A stretch of 64,000 bases of DNA from an uncultured Opitutia bacterium (GTDB lineage Bacteria; Verrucomicrobiota; Verrucomicrobiia; Opitutales; Opitutaceae). The notes under the pieces are model-generated. The model had not been told where the DNA came from. It did not search any database and saw only the letters and a program-made list of their open reading frames with translations. Below are positions 37,731 through 46,726 of this stretch, one piece after another. The translations under genes and the position numbers were made by a program. How positions within the stretch are numbered: position 1 is the first letter of the stretch; the number at the start of each line of letters is the position of its first letter. Where the stretch lies: positions 124,001-188,000 of the forward strand of contig CAIMFY010000074.1 in the NCBI GenBank assembly GCA_903840415.1. The letters run 5' to 3'.

Positions 37731-38930
37731 TCATTTCAGTTGTATGTCCCACACCTTTGAGCGGCGTGACGTGCCGGCGGGACCCTCGATGTCGAGCACG
37801 GTGACGTAGGAACCGGGCTTCGCGTAGGCGTGGATGGGATGCTGCTCCGTGGAAGTCGCGCCGTCGCCAAAGTCCCATTTCCACGCGGTGATTTTGCCGA
37901 CGGATAAATCCTTGAAGGCGACGAGCCGCCGATCCATGTCGACGACCTTGAAGCTCCAGAGCGCCTCGATCGGTTTGAGGAACTGCGGCTCGAGGGGCAT
38001 GAGCTTGAACGCGCAGAGCTCGGACGCGTTGCCATACATCGTGTGCTTTGGGGAGAGGTTCCAGAATCCGTTGTTTCCGCGCGCGTTCACGTCGTCGTAG
38101 TCGATGATCGCCCAGGCGAGACCGATGATTTTGTTTTCGGCGAAGACCGACTCGACCGCGCGCTGCGGGCCCTCGGGGCCGGCGTAGTCGAAGGCCGTGA
38201 CGTAAAATTCGAGCGTGTAGTGGCCAGACTCGCCGGGCTTGAAATTGAATTTTTGCGCCGAGTTCGCCCATGGAAACTCCTTGATCCAGGAGGCGGCGCT
38301 CCACGCCATGCACCAGTCTTTGTTCACGTGCGGCGTGAAGATGTGGTAGTTCTGCGCCTGCACGCCGTGGATCGCCCAGTGCGCCTCGTCGACACTGATC
38401 CGCGGATCGGGCGTGGCGGCGGCCGCACCGACGCGGTCGGGTGCCCAGAATTCCTTGTGCCCTTTGTCGATGAGCGGACCGCCGGAGGCGTCGCCATCGA
38501 CGACGATCTCAAATGTGTCGTTGTGCAGGCCGGGCTGCGCGAAATCCCAGTAGTTATCGTCGGCCTCGTAGAGAAAATAGAGGCGGTTGAGCCCTTTCAC
38601 CCAGCCGACCTTCACGCGGACGCTGAGATTTTTCGGATCGAGTTTTTGGTCGGGATGGGAGTCGTTCTTCAGTTGGTCACTTTCGATGACGTAGCTCTCG
38701 GGCACCATCGCCCAGTCGCTGGCGTCGCCATCGATGCGCGGGATTTGATCGGCGGGAAACTGGAAGACCTTGTAGGTGATGTCGGGTTTTTCGAGGGCGG
38801 GCGCGAGTGGAACCGCCGTGATGGCAAGCAATCCGGCGACGATGCTCAAAGCAGGCGCGAAACGCGCGGCGGAATCTAACCAGAAATCAGCGGCTAGCGT
38901 GGGCAGCCGTCCGGGGTGAAGGAGGAGCAT
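37731..38930 (-). CDS. Exported CBM9-like protein with a PKD domain
   Basis: The 399-residue protein has a hydrophobic export signal at about residues 28-45. The CBM9/DOMON-like beta-sandwich starts with PRIDGDASDWAMVPES and fills most of the chain. A C-terminal PKD domain (WDFGDGATSTEQHP) covers about residues 325-395. No catalytic residues are recognised, so substrate capture or surface display is likely. It is the first gene of the leftward pectin block. The start is uncertain; a TTG about 90 bases in would also give a signal peptide. Confidence 0.75.
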   Translation of the reverse strand: MLLLHPGRLPTLAADFWLDSAARFAPALSIVAGLLAITAVPLAPALEKPDITYKVFQFPADQIPRIDGDASDWAMVPESYVIESDQLKNDSHPDQKLDPKNLSVRVKVGWVKGLNRLYFLYEADDNYWDFAQPGLHNDTFEIVVDGDASGGPLIDKGHKEFWAPDRVGAAAATPDPRISVDEAHWAIHGVQAQNYHIFTPHVNKDWCMAWSAASWIKEFPWANSAQKFNFKPGESGHYTLEFYVTAFDYAGPEGPQRAVESVFAENKIIGLAWAIIDYDDVNARGNNGFWNLSPKHTMYGNASELCAFKLMPLEPQFLKPIEALWSFKVVDMDRRLVAFKDLSVGKITAWKWDFGDGATSTEQHPIHAYAKPGSYVTVLDIEGPAGTSRRSKVWDIQLK

Positions 38931-39023
38931 GAGGGATGAAGTATCGCGGCACGGATGCGCGCCGCAACGCGGTCCACAGTTGGACGGTCAGAAATGGAAA
39001 ACGGACCAGATGTGGTCGGATTG

Positions 39024-40223
39024 CTACAGTTCCCGCAACGCCGCCGCGATGGGCAATCGCGCGGCGCGAATGGCCGGCAGCAGCCCACCCAGTAGTCCGA
39101 TCACCGTGGCCCAGACGACTCCTTGCACGAGCAACTGCGGAGTGACGGCAAACGCAAATGTCACCTGACTGAAACTCTGCCAGTTCATGGTGGCGGCGCG
39201 AAAATTATCGAATGCGACATACGCCGCGACCGCGCCCACCGCGCCGCCCATAAGCGCGAGCACGAGCGATTCGATCATGAGCGCGACCACCACGGCGCCG
39301 CCACCAAAGCCGAGTGCGCGCAGCGTGGCGATCTCGCGGGTGCGGGCAGCGACGGCGCTATACATTGTGTTGAGCGCGCCGAAGACAGCTCCGACGGCCA
39401 TCAAACCGGCGATGAGCACGCCGAGCGTGGTGATGAGGCGGGTGATCGTCTGCGACTGCTCGGCGTAGTAGTCGGACTGGCGGACGACCTTCACGTTGAG
39501 GCGCGGATTCGACGTCAACGCATCCTTGAATTCCTGGAACGCACCCGCCGAATTCAGCCGCGCGTAAACTGACTGGAACGAATCGCCGCGGTTATACGCC
39601 GCCTGCAGCACCTTCGCATCGCTCCAAATCTCCGACTCCGCTATGCCGCCGCCGGCGGAAAAAATCCCGACCACCGGCCAGGACTCCCGCCCGACCTTAA
39701 TCGTGGAGCCGACCTCAAGCCCGGCGAACTCGTGTGCCGCACCGGCGCCGACCACGACCTCGTTTCGGCCCCACGTGAACATGCGGCCGTCGGTGAATTT
39801 CACGTTGTCGCGCACAGGGAGCGCCGCGGCTTCGACGCCGCGCAACGGCACGTTCGCATCGGTGCCGGTCGAGCGCTTGGCGAGATTGATGATCACAAAT
39901 AGTTCGGCCGATGCGAGCGGGCCTTGGGCGTTGCGCGCGACGCCAGGCGTGTCGGCGATCACGCGAGTCTCTTCGCGACCGAAGCCGCTGACCATTTCGC
40001 TGTCGGAGCCGCTGCGCAGCACGATCACGGAATCGGCCGCGCCGGACGCCGCCATCGCGCGCCGAAAGCCGGCAGCGATCGAAAGCACGCCGACCAGCAC
40101 GGCCACCACGCCCGCGATGCCAAAGACCGTCGCCGCGACCGCGCCGCGCCGCTGCGGAATGCTCATCAACCCGAAGCGGGTGATCGCGGCAATTTGGGCG
40201 AACCAGTTGAGCAGGCCGGCCAT
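39024..40223 (-). CDS. ABC transporter permease, MacB/FtsX type (second)
   Basis: The 399-residue protein has the FtsX layout: one N-terminal membrane helix (GIAGVVAVLVGVLSIAAGF), a periplasmic MacB-type domain and three C-terminal helices. It begins one base after the stop of the sister permease and so belongs to a four-gene operon with an adaptor and ATPase. The complex would work as a mechanotransmission exporter or lipoprotein transporter. The substrate is unknown. It lies 93 bases upstream of the pectin block on the same strand but is separate in function. Confidence 0.87.
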   Translation of the reverse strand: MAGLLNWFAQIAAITRFGLMSIPQRRGAVAATVFGIAGVVAVLVGVLSIAAGFRRAMAASGAADSVIVLRSGSDSEMVSGFGREETRVIADTPGVARNAQGPLASAELFVIINLAKRSTGTDANVPLRGVEAAALPVRDNVKFTDGRMFTWGRNEVVVGAGAAHEFAGLEVGSTIKVGRESWPVVGIFSAGGGIAESEIWSDAKVLQAAYNRGDSFQSVYARLNSAGAFQEFKDALTSNPRLNVKVVRQSDYYAEQSQTITRLITTLGVLIAGLMAVGAVFGALNTMYSAVAARTREIATLRALGFGGGAVVVALMIESLVLALMGGAVGAVAAYVAFDNFRAATMNWQSFSQVTFAFAVTPQLLVQGVVWATVIGLLGGLLPAIRAARLPIAAALREL

Positions 40224-40224
40224 G

Positions 40225-41376
40225 TTACATCCTCCTTAGCGCCTCCGCGACGCGCAGGCGCATGGCTTGCAGCGCGGGGAAAATTCCGGTGAGCACCCCG
40301 AGCGCGACACTTAGGCCGGCCCCGACGACCAGATCGCTGGTCGCCAGATGAAACATCGGCAGCAGTCCGCCCGTCGGATCGCCGCGGGAAATGATGAGCC
40401 AGGCGACCCCCAGCCCAATGCTACCACCAAGGAGGGTCAGCAGGCAGGATTCCGCGAGCACCAGCCCGAGCAGTTGTCCGTTCGTGAAGCCGATCGCCTT
40501 GAGCACGCCGAGTTCGCCGATGCGTTCGCGCACCGCCTGTGACATTGTGCTACCCGTTACGAGCAGAATGGTGAAAAACACCGCGGCGAGAATCGACGCG
40601 ACGATCAGCGCGATGTTGCCTATTTGGTTCGCCCACGCCTGGATGAATGCGCCCTCGGGCTCGGTCTTGGTTTCCGCCGAAGAATTTTCGAATTCCTGAT
40701 CGACCAACTTGGCCACTTCCGCGGCCTTCGCCGGATCTTTCACGCGGATCGTATACCAACCGACCAAGCCCTGGCCCCAGTTCTGAGTCTGCCGCACTTC
40801 GTCGAAATAGTCGTAGCGAAAAAACATTGGGGTCGTGTCGGTGCCCTTGTCGCGTCCATCGAAAATTCCGACGAGATCAAACTCCCAGGTTTTCCGCATC
40901 CAGATGGGCGACGTGATCGGAATCTTGTCGCCGATCTTCCAGTGGAAGCGCTCCGCTGTGTTGCGGCCGACGATCGCGCCGGTGCGCGTTTGCTGCCACG
41001 CCTTCATCTGGTCCGGCGGGAGCAGAAACTCGGGAAACATCGCCATGTACTCCTCCGGCACCACCGGGTTCTGCATAAAGAAATTCTTCGGATCCTGATA
41101 GATGCCACCGAACCACGTCTGGTGGGCGACGAGCGCGACCCCGGGGATGCGCGCCATCCGCGCCTGATAGCTGATTGGGAGGAGCTGAATGATCGACACC
41201 TTGTGCCGCACGATCAACCGGTCGGCTCCGGCGAGGGCGACGCTGCCGATGAGCGCCTGCTTGATGGCGCACAACATGCCGAACAACACAAACGCCACGA
41301 GAATCGTCAGCAGCGTAAGCGAGGTGCGGAGTTTCTTCCGCATCAGGTTGCCCCAGATGAGATGCGCGAACTTCAT
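40225..41376 (-). CDS. ABC transporter permease, MacB/FtsX type (first)
   Basis: The 383-residue permease begins MKFAHLIWGNLMRKKLR, followed by a membrane helix, a periplasmic domain and three C-terminal helices with ELGVLKAIGFTNGQLLGLVL, the coupling region of the family. The ATG at 41376 overlaps the ATPase stop by four bases; the longer open frame upstream overlaps the ATPase gene and is rejected. It differs from the second permease, so the transporter is probably a heterodimer, as in LolCE-type systems. Confidence 0.88.
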   Translation of the reverse strand: MKFAHLIWGNLMRKKLRTSLTLLTILVAFVLFGMLCAIKQALIGSVALAGADRLIVRHKVSIIQLLPISYQARMARIPGVALVAHQTWFGGIYQDPKNFFMQNPVVPEEYMAMFPEFLLPPDQMKAWQQTRTGAIVGRNTAERFHWKIGDKIPITSPIWMRKTWEFDLVGIFDGRDKGTDTTPMFFRYDYFDEVRQTQNWGQGLVGWYTIRVKDPAKAAEVAKLVDQEFENSSAETKTEPEGAFIQAWANQIGNIALIVASILAAVFFTILLVTGSTMSQAVRERIGELGVLKAIGFTNGQLLGLVLAESCLLTLLGGSIGLGVAWLIISRGDPTGGLLPMFHLATSDLVVGAGLSVALGVLTGIFPALQAMRLRVAEALRRM

Positions 41377-42080
41377 GCGACCGGCACGTTGCTGAGCTGC
41401 CCTTTGTTCAGGTAAACGGTCCGCGAGGCGCGCGCCGAGGCGTGCGGATCGTGCGTCACCATGATGATCGTCTTGCCGTGTTCGCGGTTGAGCGCCTGCA
41501 AGAGGTTCAAAATCTCGTCGCCCGCTTTCCGGTCGAGATCGCCCGTCGGCTCGTCGCAGAGGAGCAGTGTCGGGTCGGTGACGATACCGCGCGCGATGCC
41601 GACGCGCTGTTGTTCGCCGCCGGAAAGGGTACGCGGAAAATGTTTCGCACGGTGCGAGAGCCCGACCATCGCCAGCGCAGTCTCCACGTGTTTCTTTCGC
41701 TCGGCTCTGCTCAGGTGGGTCAGCAGGAGCGGCAGCTCGACATTCCGCTCGGCGGTGAGTACCGGCATCAGATTGTAGAGCTGAAACACGAATCCGATGT
41801 GTCGCGCGCGCCACGCCGCCAGCTGGCGATCGGAGAGTTGGTCCACGCGCTCGCCGGCGATCGTGACGGTGCCTTTCGTCGGTCGGTCGAGGCCGCCGAT
41901 CAAATTCAGGAGCGTGCTCTTGCCGGAGCCCGACGGGCCCATCAAGGCGAGGAATTCGCCCGCGGGCACCTCGAGGTGCAGTTGCGCGAGGATATGGATT
42001 TCCTCGGCGCCGCGGTGAAATACTTTTTCCACACCGTCGACTCGCACGAGGGGCTCACCGCTGTTCGTTGGGTTGCTCAT
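41373..42080 (-). CDS. ABC transporter ATPase, LolD/MacB type
   Basis: The 235-residue ATPase has Walker A GPSGSGKST, the Q-loop (GFVFQLYNLMPVLTAERN), signature LSGGEQQRVGIAR, Walker B LLLCDEP and the H-loop VTHD. It powers the two adjacent permeases. The start at 42080 overlaps the adaptor stop by four bases, and its stop overlaps the first permease start by four, indicating tight translational coupling. The open frame upstream of this ATG lies on the adaptor gene and is not real. Confidence 0.93.
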   Translation of the reverse strand: MSNPTNSGEPLVRVDGVEKVFHRGAEEIHILAQLHLEVPAGEFLALMGPSGSGKSTLLNLIGGLDRPTKGTVTIAGERVDQLSDRQLAAWRARHIGFVFQLYNLMPVLTAERNVELPLLLTHLSRAERKKHVETALAMVGLSHRAKHFPRTLSGGEQQRVGIARGIVTDPTLLLCDEPTGDLDRKAGDEILNLLQALNREHGKTIIMVTHDPHASARASRTVYLNKGQLSNVPVA

Positions 42081-43297
42081 GGTTTTCCTTCCTCGACCGC
42101 CGCGCCATCGGTCAGACCGGCAGGCGGATCGGCCACGATCTTCTCGCCGGCGGATGCGCCTGCGCTCAGCACGATCTCGTTGTCCTGAGAACTTGCCACG
42201 GAAACCGCGCGGCGCTCGGCGCGGCCGTTTTGAAGCACGAAGATGACGTCGCGGCCATCTTGAGATAACAGTGCGGACTTCGGCACTATCACGCCACGGT
42301 CGGCGGTGGTCGTTGCCACTGCACCACTTTCGCGGAAGGCGACCTTCACCGCCATCTCCGGCAGGATGCGCGGATCGAGCCGGTCGAAGCCGACCCGCAC
42401 CCGCACGGTGGATTTTTGCCGATCGGCGGTGGGAATGATCGCGATGACTTTGCACGGGATTTTCCACCCGGCATAGGCGTCGAGCGTCGCCTCGACGGGC
42501 TGGCCGGCCGCGACGCGGTTGATGTAGCTCTCGTTGACATCGATTTCGATCTCGAGCGACTCCATGTCGACGATGGTGCATATGCCGGTGCGCGTGAAGC
42601 CGCCTGACGACATCGGCGAGATCATCTCGCCGGGTTGCGCGTTTTTCGAGGTGACGATGCCGGCGAACGGCGCGCGGATGATCGTGTCGTCCACCTGCTG
42701 CTGCCAGATGGCGACGGTGCGATCAGCGACGGTCAATTCGCTTTGCTGCTGGGCGAGTCGGGCGCGCCAGGCGAGCGCTGCCGCCTCGGCGTGATCAAAG
42801 TCGGACTGCGCGGCGGCGTTGCTTTTCGTCAAGGCGGCAAAGCGCTGCAGTTCCTGCTCGGCTTCCTTGAGCCGCACGCGCGATTCCTGCAGTGCGGAAT
42901 CGGCCGCGGCGAGTTGGGCCCGCGCGAGTTGGAAGCTCGCCTGCACATTGGTGTCGTCGAGGCGCGCGAGCGTCTGACCTTCCTTCACGTGCAAACCTTC
43001 CTCGACTAGCACTTCGGTGACTTTGCCGGTGATCTTGGATGACACGGTGGCGTCGCGGCGGGCGGTGACGTAGCCGGAGGCGTTGAGCACCGTGCGGTCA
43101 CCGGCAGCGGTGGCGACGGCGCGTGCCATCGCGGTGCGAACCACCAGCGGTCGGGGCCGGGCAAACCACCACACGATGGCGCCCACCACAAGTATGAGCG
43201 CGATGACAATCAACCAAGGACCGGTCCGGGTGGGCGAATCCGGCAGGGCGCGGCGTTCGATCCTGAGGTCATCGAGACTTGGCGGCGGCTGACTCAT
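42077..43297 (-). CDS. Periplasmic adaptor of the HlyD/MacA family
   Basis: The 406-residue protein has one N-terminal membrane anchor (WLIVIALILVVGAIVWWF), a lipoyl/barrel-sandwich domain (ATVSSKITGKVTEVLVEEG), a coiled-coil hairpin at about residues 105-195, and beta-barrel and membrane-proximal domains. It links an inner-membrane transporter to an outer-membrane channel; no TolC-like gene is present here. The ATG at 43297 is preferred to the TTG at 43309. It is the first gene of the four-gene export operon. Confidence 0.88.
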   Translation of the reverse strand: MSQPPPSLDDLRIERRALPDSPTRTGPWLIVIALILVVGAIVWWFARPRPLVVRTAMARAVATAAGDRTVLNASGYVTARRDATVSSKITGKVTEVLVEEGLHVKEGQTLARLDDTNVQASFQLARAQLAAADSALQESRVRLKEAEQELQRFAALTKSNAAAQSDFDHAEAAALAWRARLAQQQSELTVADRTVAIWQQQVDDTIIRAPFAGIVTSKNAQPGEMISPMSSGGFTRTGICTIVDMESLEIEIDVNESYINRVAAGQPVEATLDAYAGWKIPCKVIAIIPTADRQKSTVRVRVGFDRLDPRILPEMAVKVAFRESGAVATTTADRGVIVPKSALLSQDGRDVIFVLQNGRAERRAVSVASSQDNEIVLSAGASAGEKIVADPPAGLTDGAAVEEGKP

Positions 43298-43401
43298 GCG
43301 TGGAGCCAAGCAAGCAATCGCGACCGCTCCCGGTCAATCGCGTTGTGTCCGCGCGAAGGAAGACCTGGCGGTGGGCGAGGCGGGCAGGCGGCGAAAATTG
43401 C

Positions 43402-46073
43402 CTAATTTTTCGCGCCTGCTTCCCATTCCGACAGCCACGGTTTAGCGAACTCAAGCGTCTCGATCGCGTTGAGCGCTCACTGCACGCTGCCGACGCCGTG
43501 CAACTGCCAGTTGACGGACTCACCGAGGAACGCCGGGTCGGTCACGGGCCGCAGCACGCCGGGGCCGGAGAATTTTTTCGGTTGGGCGAGCGGTGGGAGT
43601 TTGCGTGGCGGGCCGATGAGTTTTTCCCACGCGAGGCGGCCGAGCGCGGCATCAGTTTTTACCGAGGCCGCATAGGCGAGGAGGCGCGGCGCTGTCATCG
43701 CGTTGCCGCCGGCCTGCCGGCCGACGGATTCGCAGGTGTTGGCCTAGGCGCGCCAGAAATCCGGCAGGTCATACGTCGGCTCCAGCTTCCACATATTTTC
43801 GGGACCGCCGAACAACATGTCGAAGGAGCCGCCGCCGAAACGTCCAGTGGCATCGACGTTGACGGCCATCACCTTCATGTCGCCTTCGCAGCGGGCGCGC
43901 CACGACTGGTCGCCGCCGCGTTCCCACGCGGTCGTTCAGTTGAGGCCGTAACACATCCATTCGATGCCAAGGTGGGTCCACGGTTTGCGATCGGCTGCCG
44001 TCGGGCGCGGGCCGAAATTTTCCGGTCGCGGCGCGGCGATGGCGCGCGGACCGTCAGGGAGCGGTTCGCCATTGGGGCCGGAGACATAGTGCGCGCCGTT
44101 GAATTTTTGCAGGTAGGCGTAGGCGAGATCGGCGTCGAGTTGCTCGTGCAGCAAATCGCCGATGCGACCGTCGCCGCCGCTAAGAAGATAATAGCGGCGC
44201 TTGAGTCCGGCGTGGCTGATGCGCGGCTATTTGGCGCCGTCGCCCCAGTGGTTGACGTTGTGGCGCGAGCCGAGCGGTGCGAATGGGCCGACGTGGTGCA
44301 CGTCCACCTCGCTCGTCTGGCGCGTCATGCGCTCGGCCATCCGGAAAATATCGGCGCGACCCGTCCGCAGAAAAGTGAACCACAGCAGCATGTCGGGCAT
44401 CAGCTCGGTATTGGCCCAGGCCCAGCCACCGATGTCGTAACGCCATTCGTGCCGGCCGAAGTCGTAGTTATGCATGATGTCGCCGAAATCCCAGAAACCA
44501 TACCACGAGCGCTCGTCCACCTGGTCGCGGTAGAAAATCACGAGACCTTCCACTTGATCTTCGACCCAGCGCGAGGCGGGCGTCGAGCGGTCGGGCAGAC
44601 TCCAGCGGGCGCCGGCCTGCTGCGCATGATAATATTCCGGCGTGCAGACGAGAATCGGCGGTTCGCTCGCCGCGGCCGCCATCGCGGCGAGCTGCGTATT
44701 CGGCGGAATCTGGTCGAACGCCCACAGCGTCAGATCGTGGGTGTTGGCGATGCCGAGCGGTTCGCCCCAGCCGGGTTTCCAGTCCTCGTAGTTTACGGAG
44801 AGGCCGTGCGGGATTTCATCGTAACGGCGCAAGTCCATCGCCCCGGCGTCGGGCGGCCAGAGCCAAACGCGCAGCTCGCCGACCGCCGTGGCGGCGCGGA
44901 GGATCTCGAATGACGCCGGCGACTTCTGCCAGAAATCCTTCGCGCCCACCGCAAGTCCGCCCGACACATCGGCAAGCACCGCGAGCCCGCGTGATCGCCG
45001 TCCATCGGTCACGTGCAGCCACGAGGCGTCGGCGGTCGTGCGCTTCGCGAGCGACCAGTCGTTCGGTCCGAGCTGGGCGAGCTTCGCATCGCCCCAGATC
45101 GGCACGCTCAAGATCGCCTCGCGCGTGCGCGGATCGAGATCGGCGAGATTTGGCACGCGCTCGCCGGCGAGGTGTTGTGCTTAGAGATTGCCGATGGTCT
45201 GGCCGGCCTGCGGACGGTAGCCGGGCAGCATCCGCACCGGCTGCGCTCACACGCCGTCGCCATCGCCGGCGAAGCGCACGTGGCGGTTGTGCAATTCCTC
45301 CTTGAACGGAACCTCAAACGACAGCCCGAGCCCTTTCAGGAAATCCTTGTTGCCGTCGCCGTCGAAGACGAACGAGTGCGTGAGTTGAATCTCGCCGCTG
45401 CCGGCGAAGAACGTCAGCCGAACCGTGAACGGCAACCAGACGCGCCCGCCGTTCGCGGCGGGCTCGATCATGCGGCCTTCCTGTTTCACCACTGCGCGCA
45501 CCGGGCCGCTTTGCTCGAGAGTGGCGCGCTCGATGTCGCCCCGCATCTCGATGTCGCGCAGCACGCCCGGCGGCTCCGGTCTTCCCCGGATCGCGATGAG
45601 GGTGGCGTTCTGCGCCACAATGCGATCGCCGATCGTGAGCGATTCGATTATGTGAGCGTGGTGTTTGGAAACGCGGGCGCGCATCTCTCCGGTGTCGATC
45701 GTAAACACGTCGGCATCTTCGGAAGATTTGATTTCTGCTCCGGTCGCACCGGTGGAGGTGGATGCAGCCGTGGGCGTGAGCGTGAGCGGCCGGCGAGTCC
45801 GGCCGGCGCGGCGATTGCGTGGCCGGTCCACTTCACGGAGCCGTCCGGCCAGAACGCCAGCGGCCGCGTCTGCACCGGCACCGCTTTTCCGTCAGGCGTC
45901 GTGAGTCCGAGCGGATCGGATTTTTGCAGCGCGCCTTTTGGCCACGGCACGCCCCAGCTCACGCCGGCAGCTGTGGCCGGCTCGGAGTCGCCGAGTCAGT
46001 GCAGTTGCACCGGCTCGGCGGCAAGCACGGCGAGTCGCAAAAGCAAAAATGCGAATACGTGAGTGGATTTCAT
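43402..46073 (-). pseudogene. Degraded exo-rhamnogalacturonan lyase-like gene (PcRGLX/YetA family)
   Basis: The minus-strand reading gives a nearly full-length protein of about 890 codons, from a signal peptide (MKSTHVFAFLLLRLAVLAAE) to a stop at 43402. The N-terminus (GVSWGVPWPKGALQK, FWPDGSVKWTGHA) fits the RIFT-barrel domain of exo-rhamnogalacturonan lyases. Internal stops are at 45996 (TGA), 45247 (TGA), 45181 (TAA), 44227 (TAG), 43936 (TGA), 43744 (TAG) and 43477 (TGA). A missing base near 45790 shifts the frame once. Flanking residues stay family-like on both sides of each stop, and most stops fall where Trp is expected. The enzyme would have cleaved the rhamnogalacturonan I backbone. 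Family assignment is by pattern recognition. Confidence 0.75.
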
Positions 46074-46086
46074 GAGAGTTTGGAGA

Positions 46087-46617
46087 TCACTTATTCCTAG
46101 GCGGAAGTTCACCGGGTTTTGGCAGTGTAACGACCAGCGTGGTGTTTTCGGGTGTGAGTTGCTCCCAGCCAAATTCGTGGCCTTCGGTGTCACTGGCATC
46201 GATCACGCCGCCGATCCCGTTGCCGAGTTTTTTGATGAACGTCGCCTCGAACATCAGCACTCCTGCCGCTGGGCGAGGAAAAATAATTCGGAAGGCGACA
46301 TCGTTTTCCTCGGTCAACTGCACGTCGACCCGCCGCGCCGCGACTTGGGTTTTGACTGAAGTGATCGTGAACAACACCGCGCCCGCTTGCACCAGCCGGG
46401 CCCGGTGCTGAGCGAAATTTTCCGGCGTGAGCTGGGCAATCTTACCGGCGGGATCAATGAGCTTCAGCGCCGTGACCTGCGCCATCGTGACGAGCAGTTC
46501 CAGTTGATCGGGGTGCACGATGGCCTCGGTCCAACTTTCGGCTGGATCGTGTGCGCGCAGCGGCGCCGCTAGGAGTGCGGCAACAACGAGCGTAGCGAAA
46601 CGGGGCACAATAAGCAT
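46087..46617 (-). CDS. Secreted hypothetical protein, 176 residues
   Basis: The protein has a signal peptide (ATLVVAALLAAPLRA) ending at a His-Asp (AHDPAES), then an all-beta-looking domain with HPDQLELLVTMAQVTALKLI and a C-terminal VTLPKPGELPP. The start resembles the extracytoplasmic part of HupE/UreJ-like proteins, but no membrane helices follow, so that is only a guess. It precedes the broken lyase gene by 13 bases on the same strand and diverges from the helicase gene. The ATG at 46617 is chosen for the signal peptide. Confidence 0.7.
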   Translation of the reverse strand: MLIVPRFATLVVAALLAAPLRAHDPAESWTEAIVHPDQLELLVTMAQVTALKLIDPAGKIAQLTPENFAQHRARLVQAGAVLFTITSVKTQVAARRVDVQLTEENDVAFRIIFPRPAAGVLMFEATFIKKLGNGIGGVIDASDTEGHEFGWEQLTPENTTLVVTLPKPGELPPRNK

Positions 46618-46641
46618 CGACAAAAAACGGTGGACATAATG

Positions 46642-46665
46642 CCAAACGCACTCCCGAGAGTTTGG
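46642..46665. promoter_or_regulatory. Inverted repeat in the helicase divergent promoter region
   Basis: CCAAAC at 46642-46647 pairs with GTTTGG at 46660-46665, and CTC/GAG pair inside. It lies in the 109 bases between the secreted hypothetical and the helicase, which point away from each other. It may be an operator; nothing else supports it. Confidence 0.3.
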
Positions 46666-46726
46666 TTGCGCAGTGTCGTGAGGAATGCGGGCTCGCCGTG
46701 GCGCGGAATCGCGCACACGGTGTTGC

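Noticed and set aside
22331-38930. thrC as part of the pectin operon
   Set aside because: It is co-directional and only 54 bases downstream, but amino-acid synthesis has no evident link, so shared transcription would be by read-through.
43279-44913. 544-codon open frame on the plus strand
   Set aside because: It is the shadow of the degraded lyase gene on the minus strand; its translation is Arg/Ala/Gly-rich without a domain, whereas the minus-strand pieces are family-like.
45013-46062. 349-codon open frame on the plus strand
   Set aside because: Same reason: it runs antisense to the 5' half of the broken lyase gene and shows no domain or signal.
43402-46073. TGA read as Trp (recoded genetic code) to rescue the lyase gene
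   Set aside because: TAG and TAA stops and a frameshift are also present, and TGA ends several other genes in the window, for example purF.
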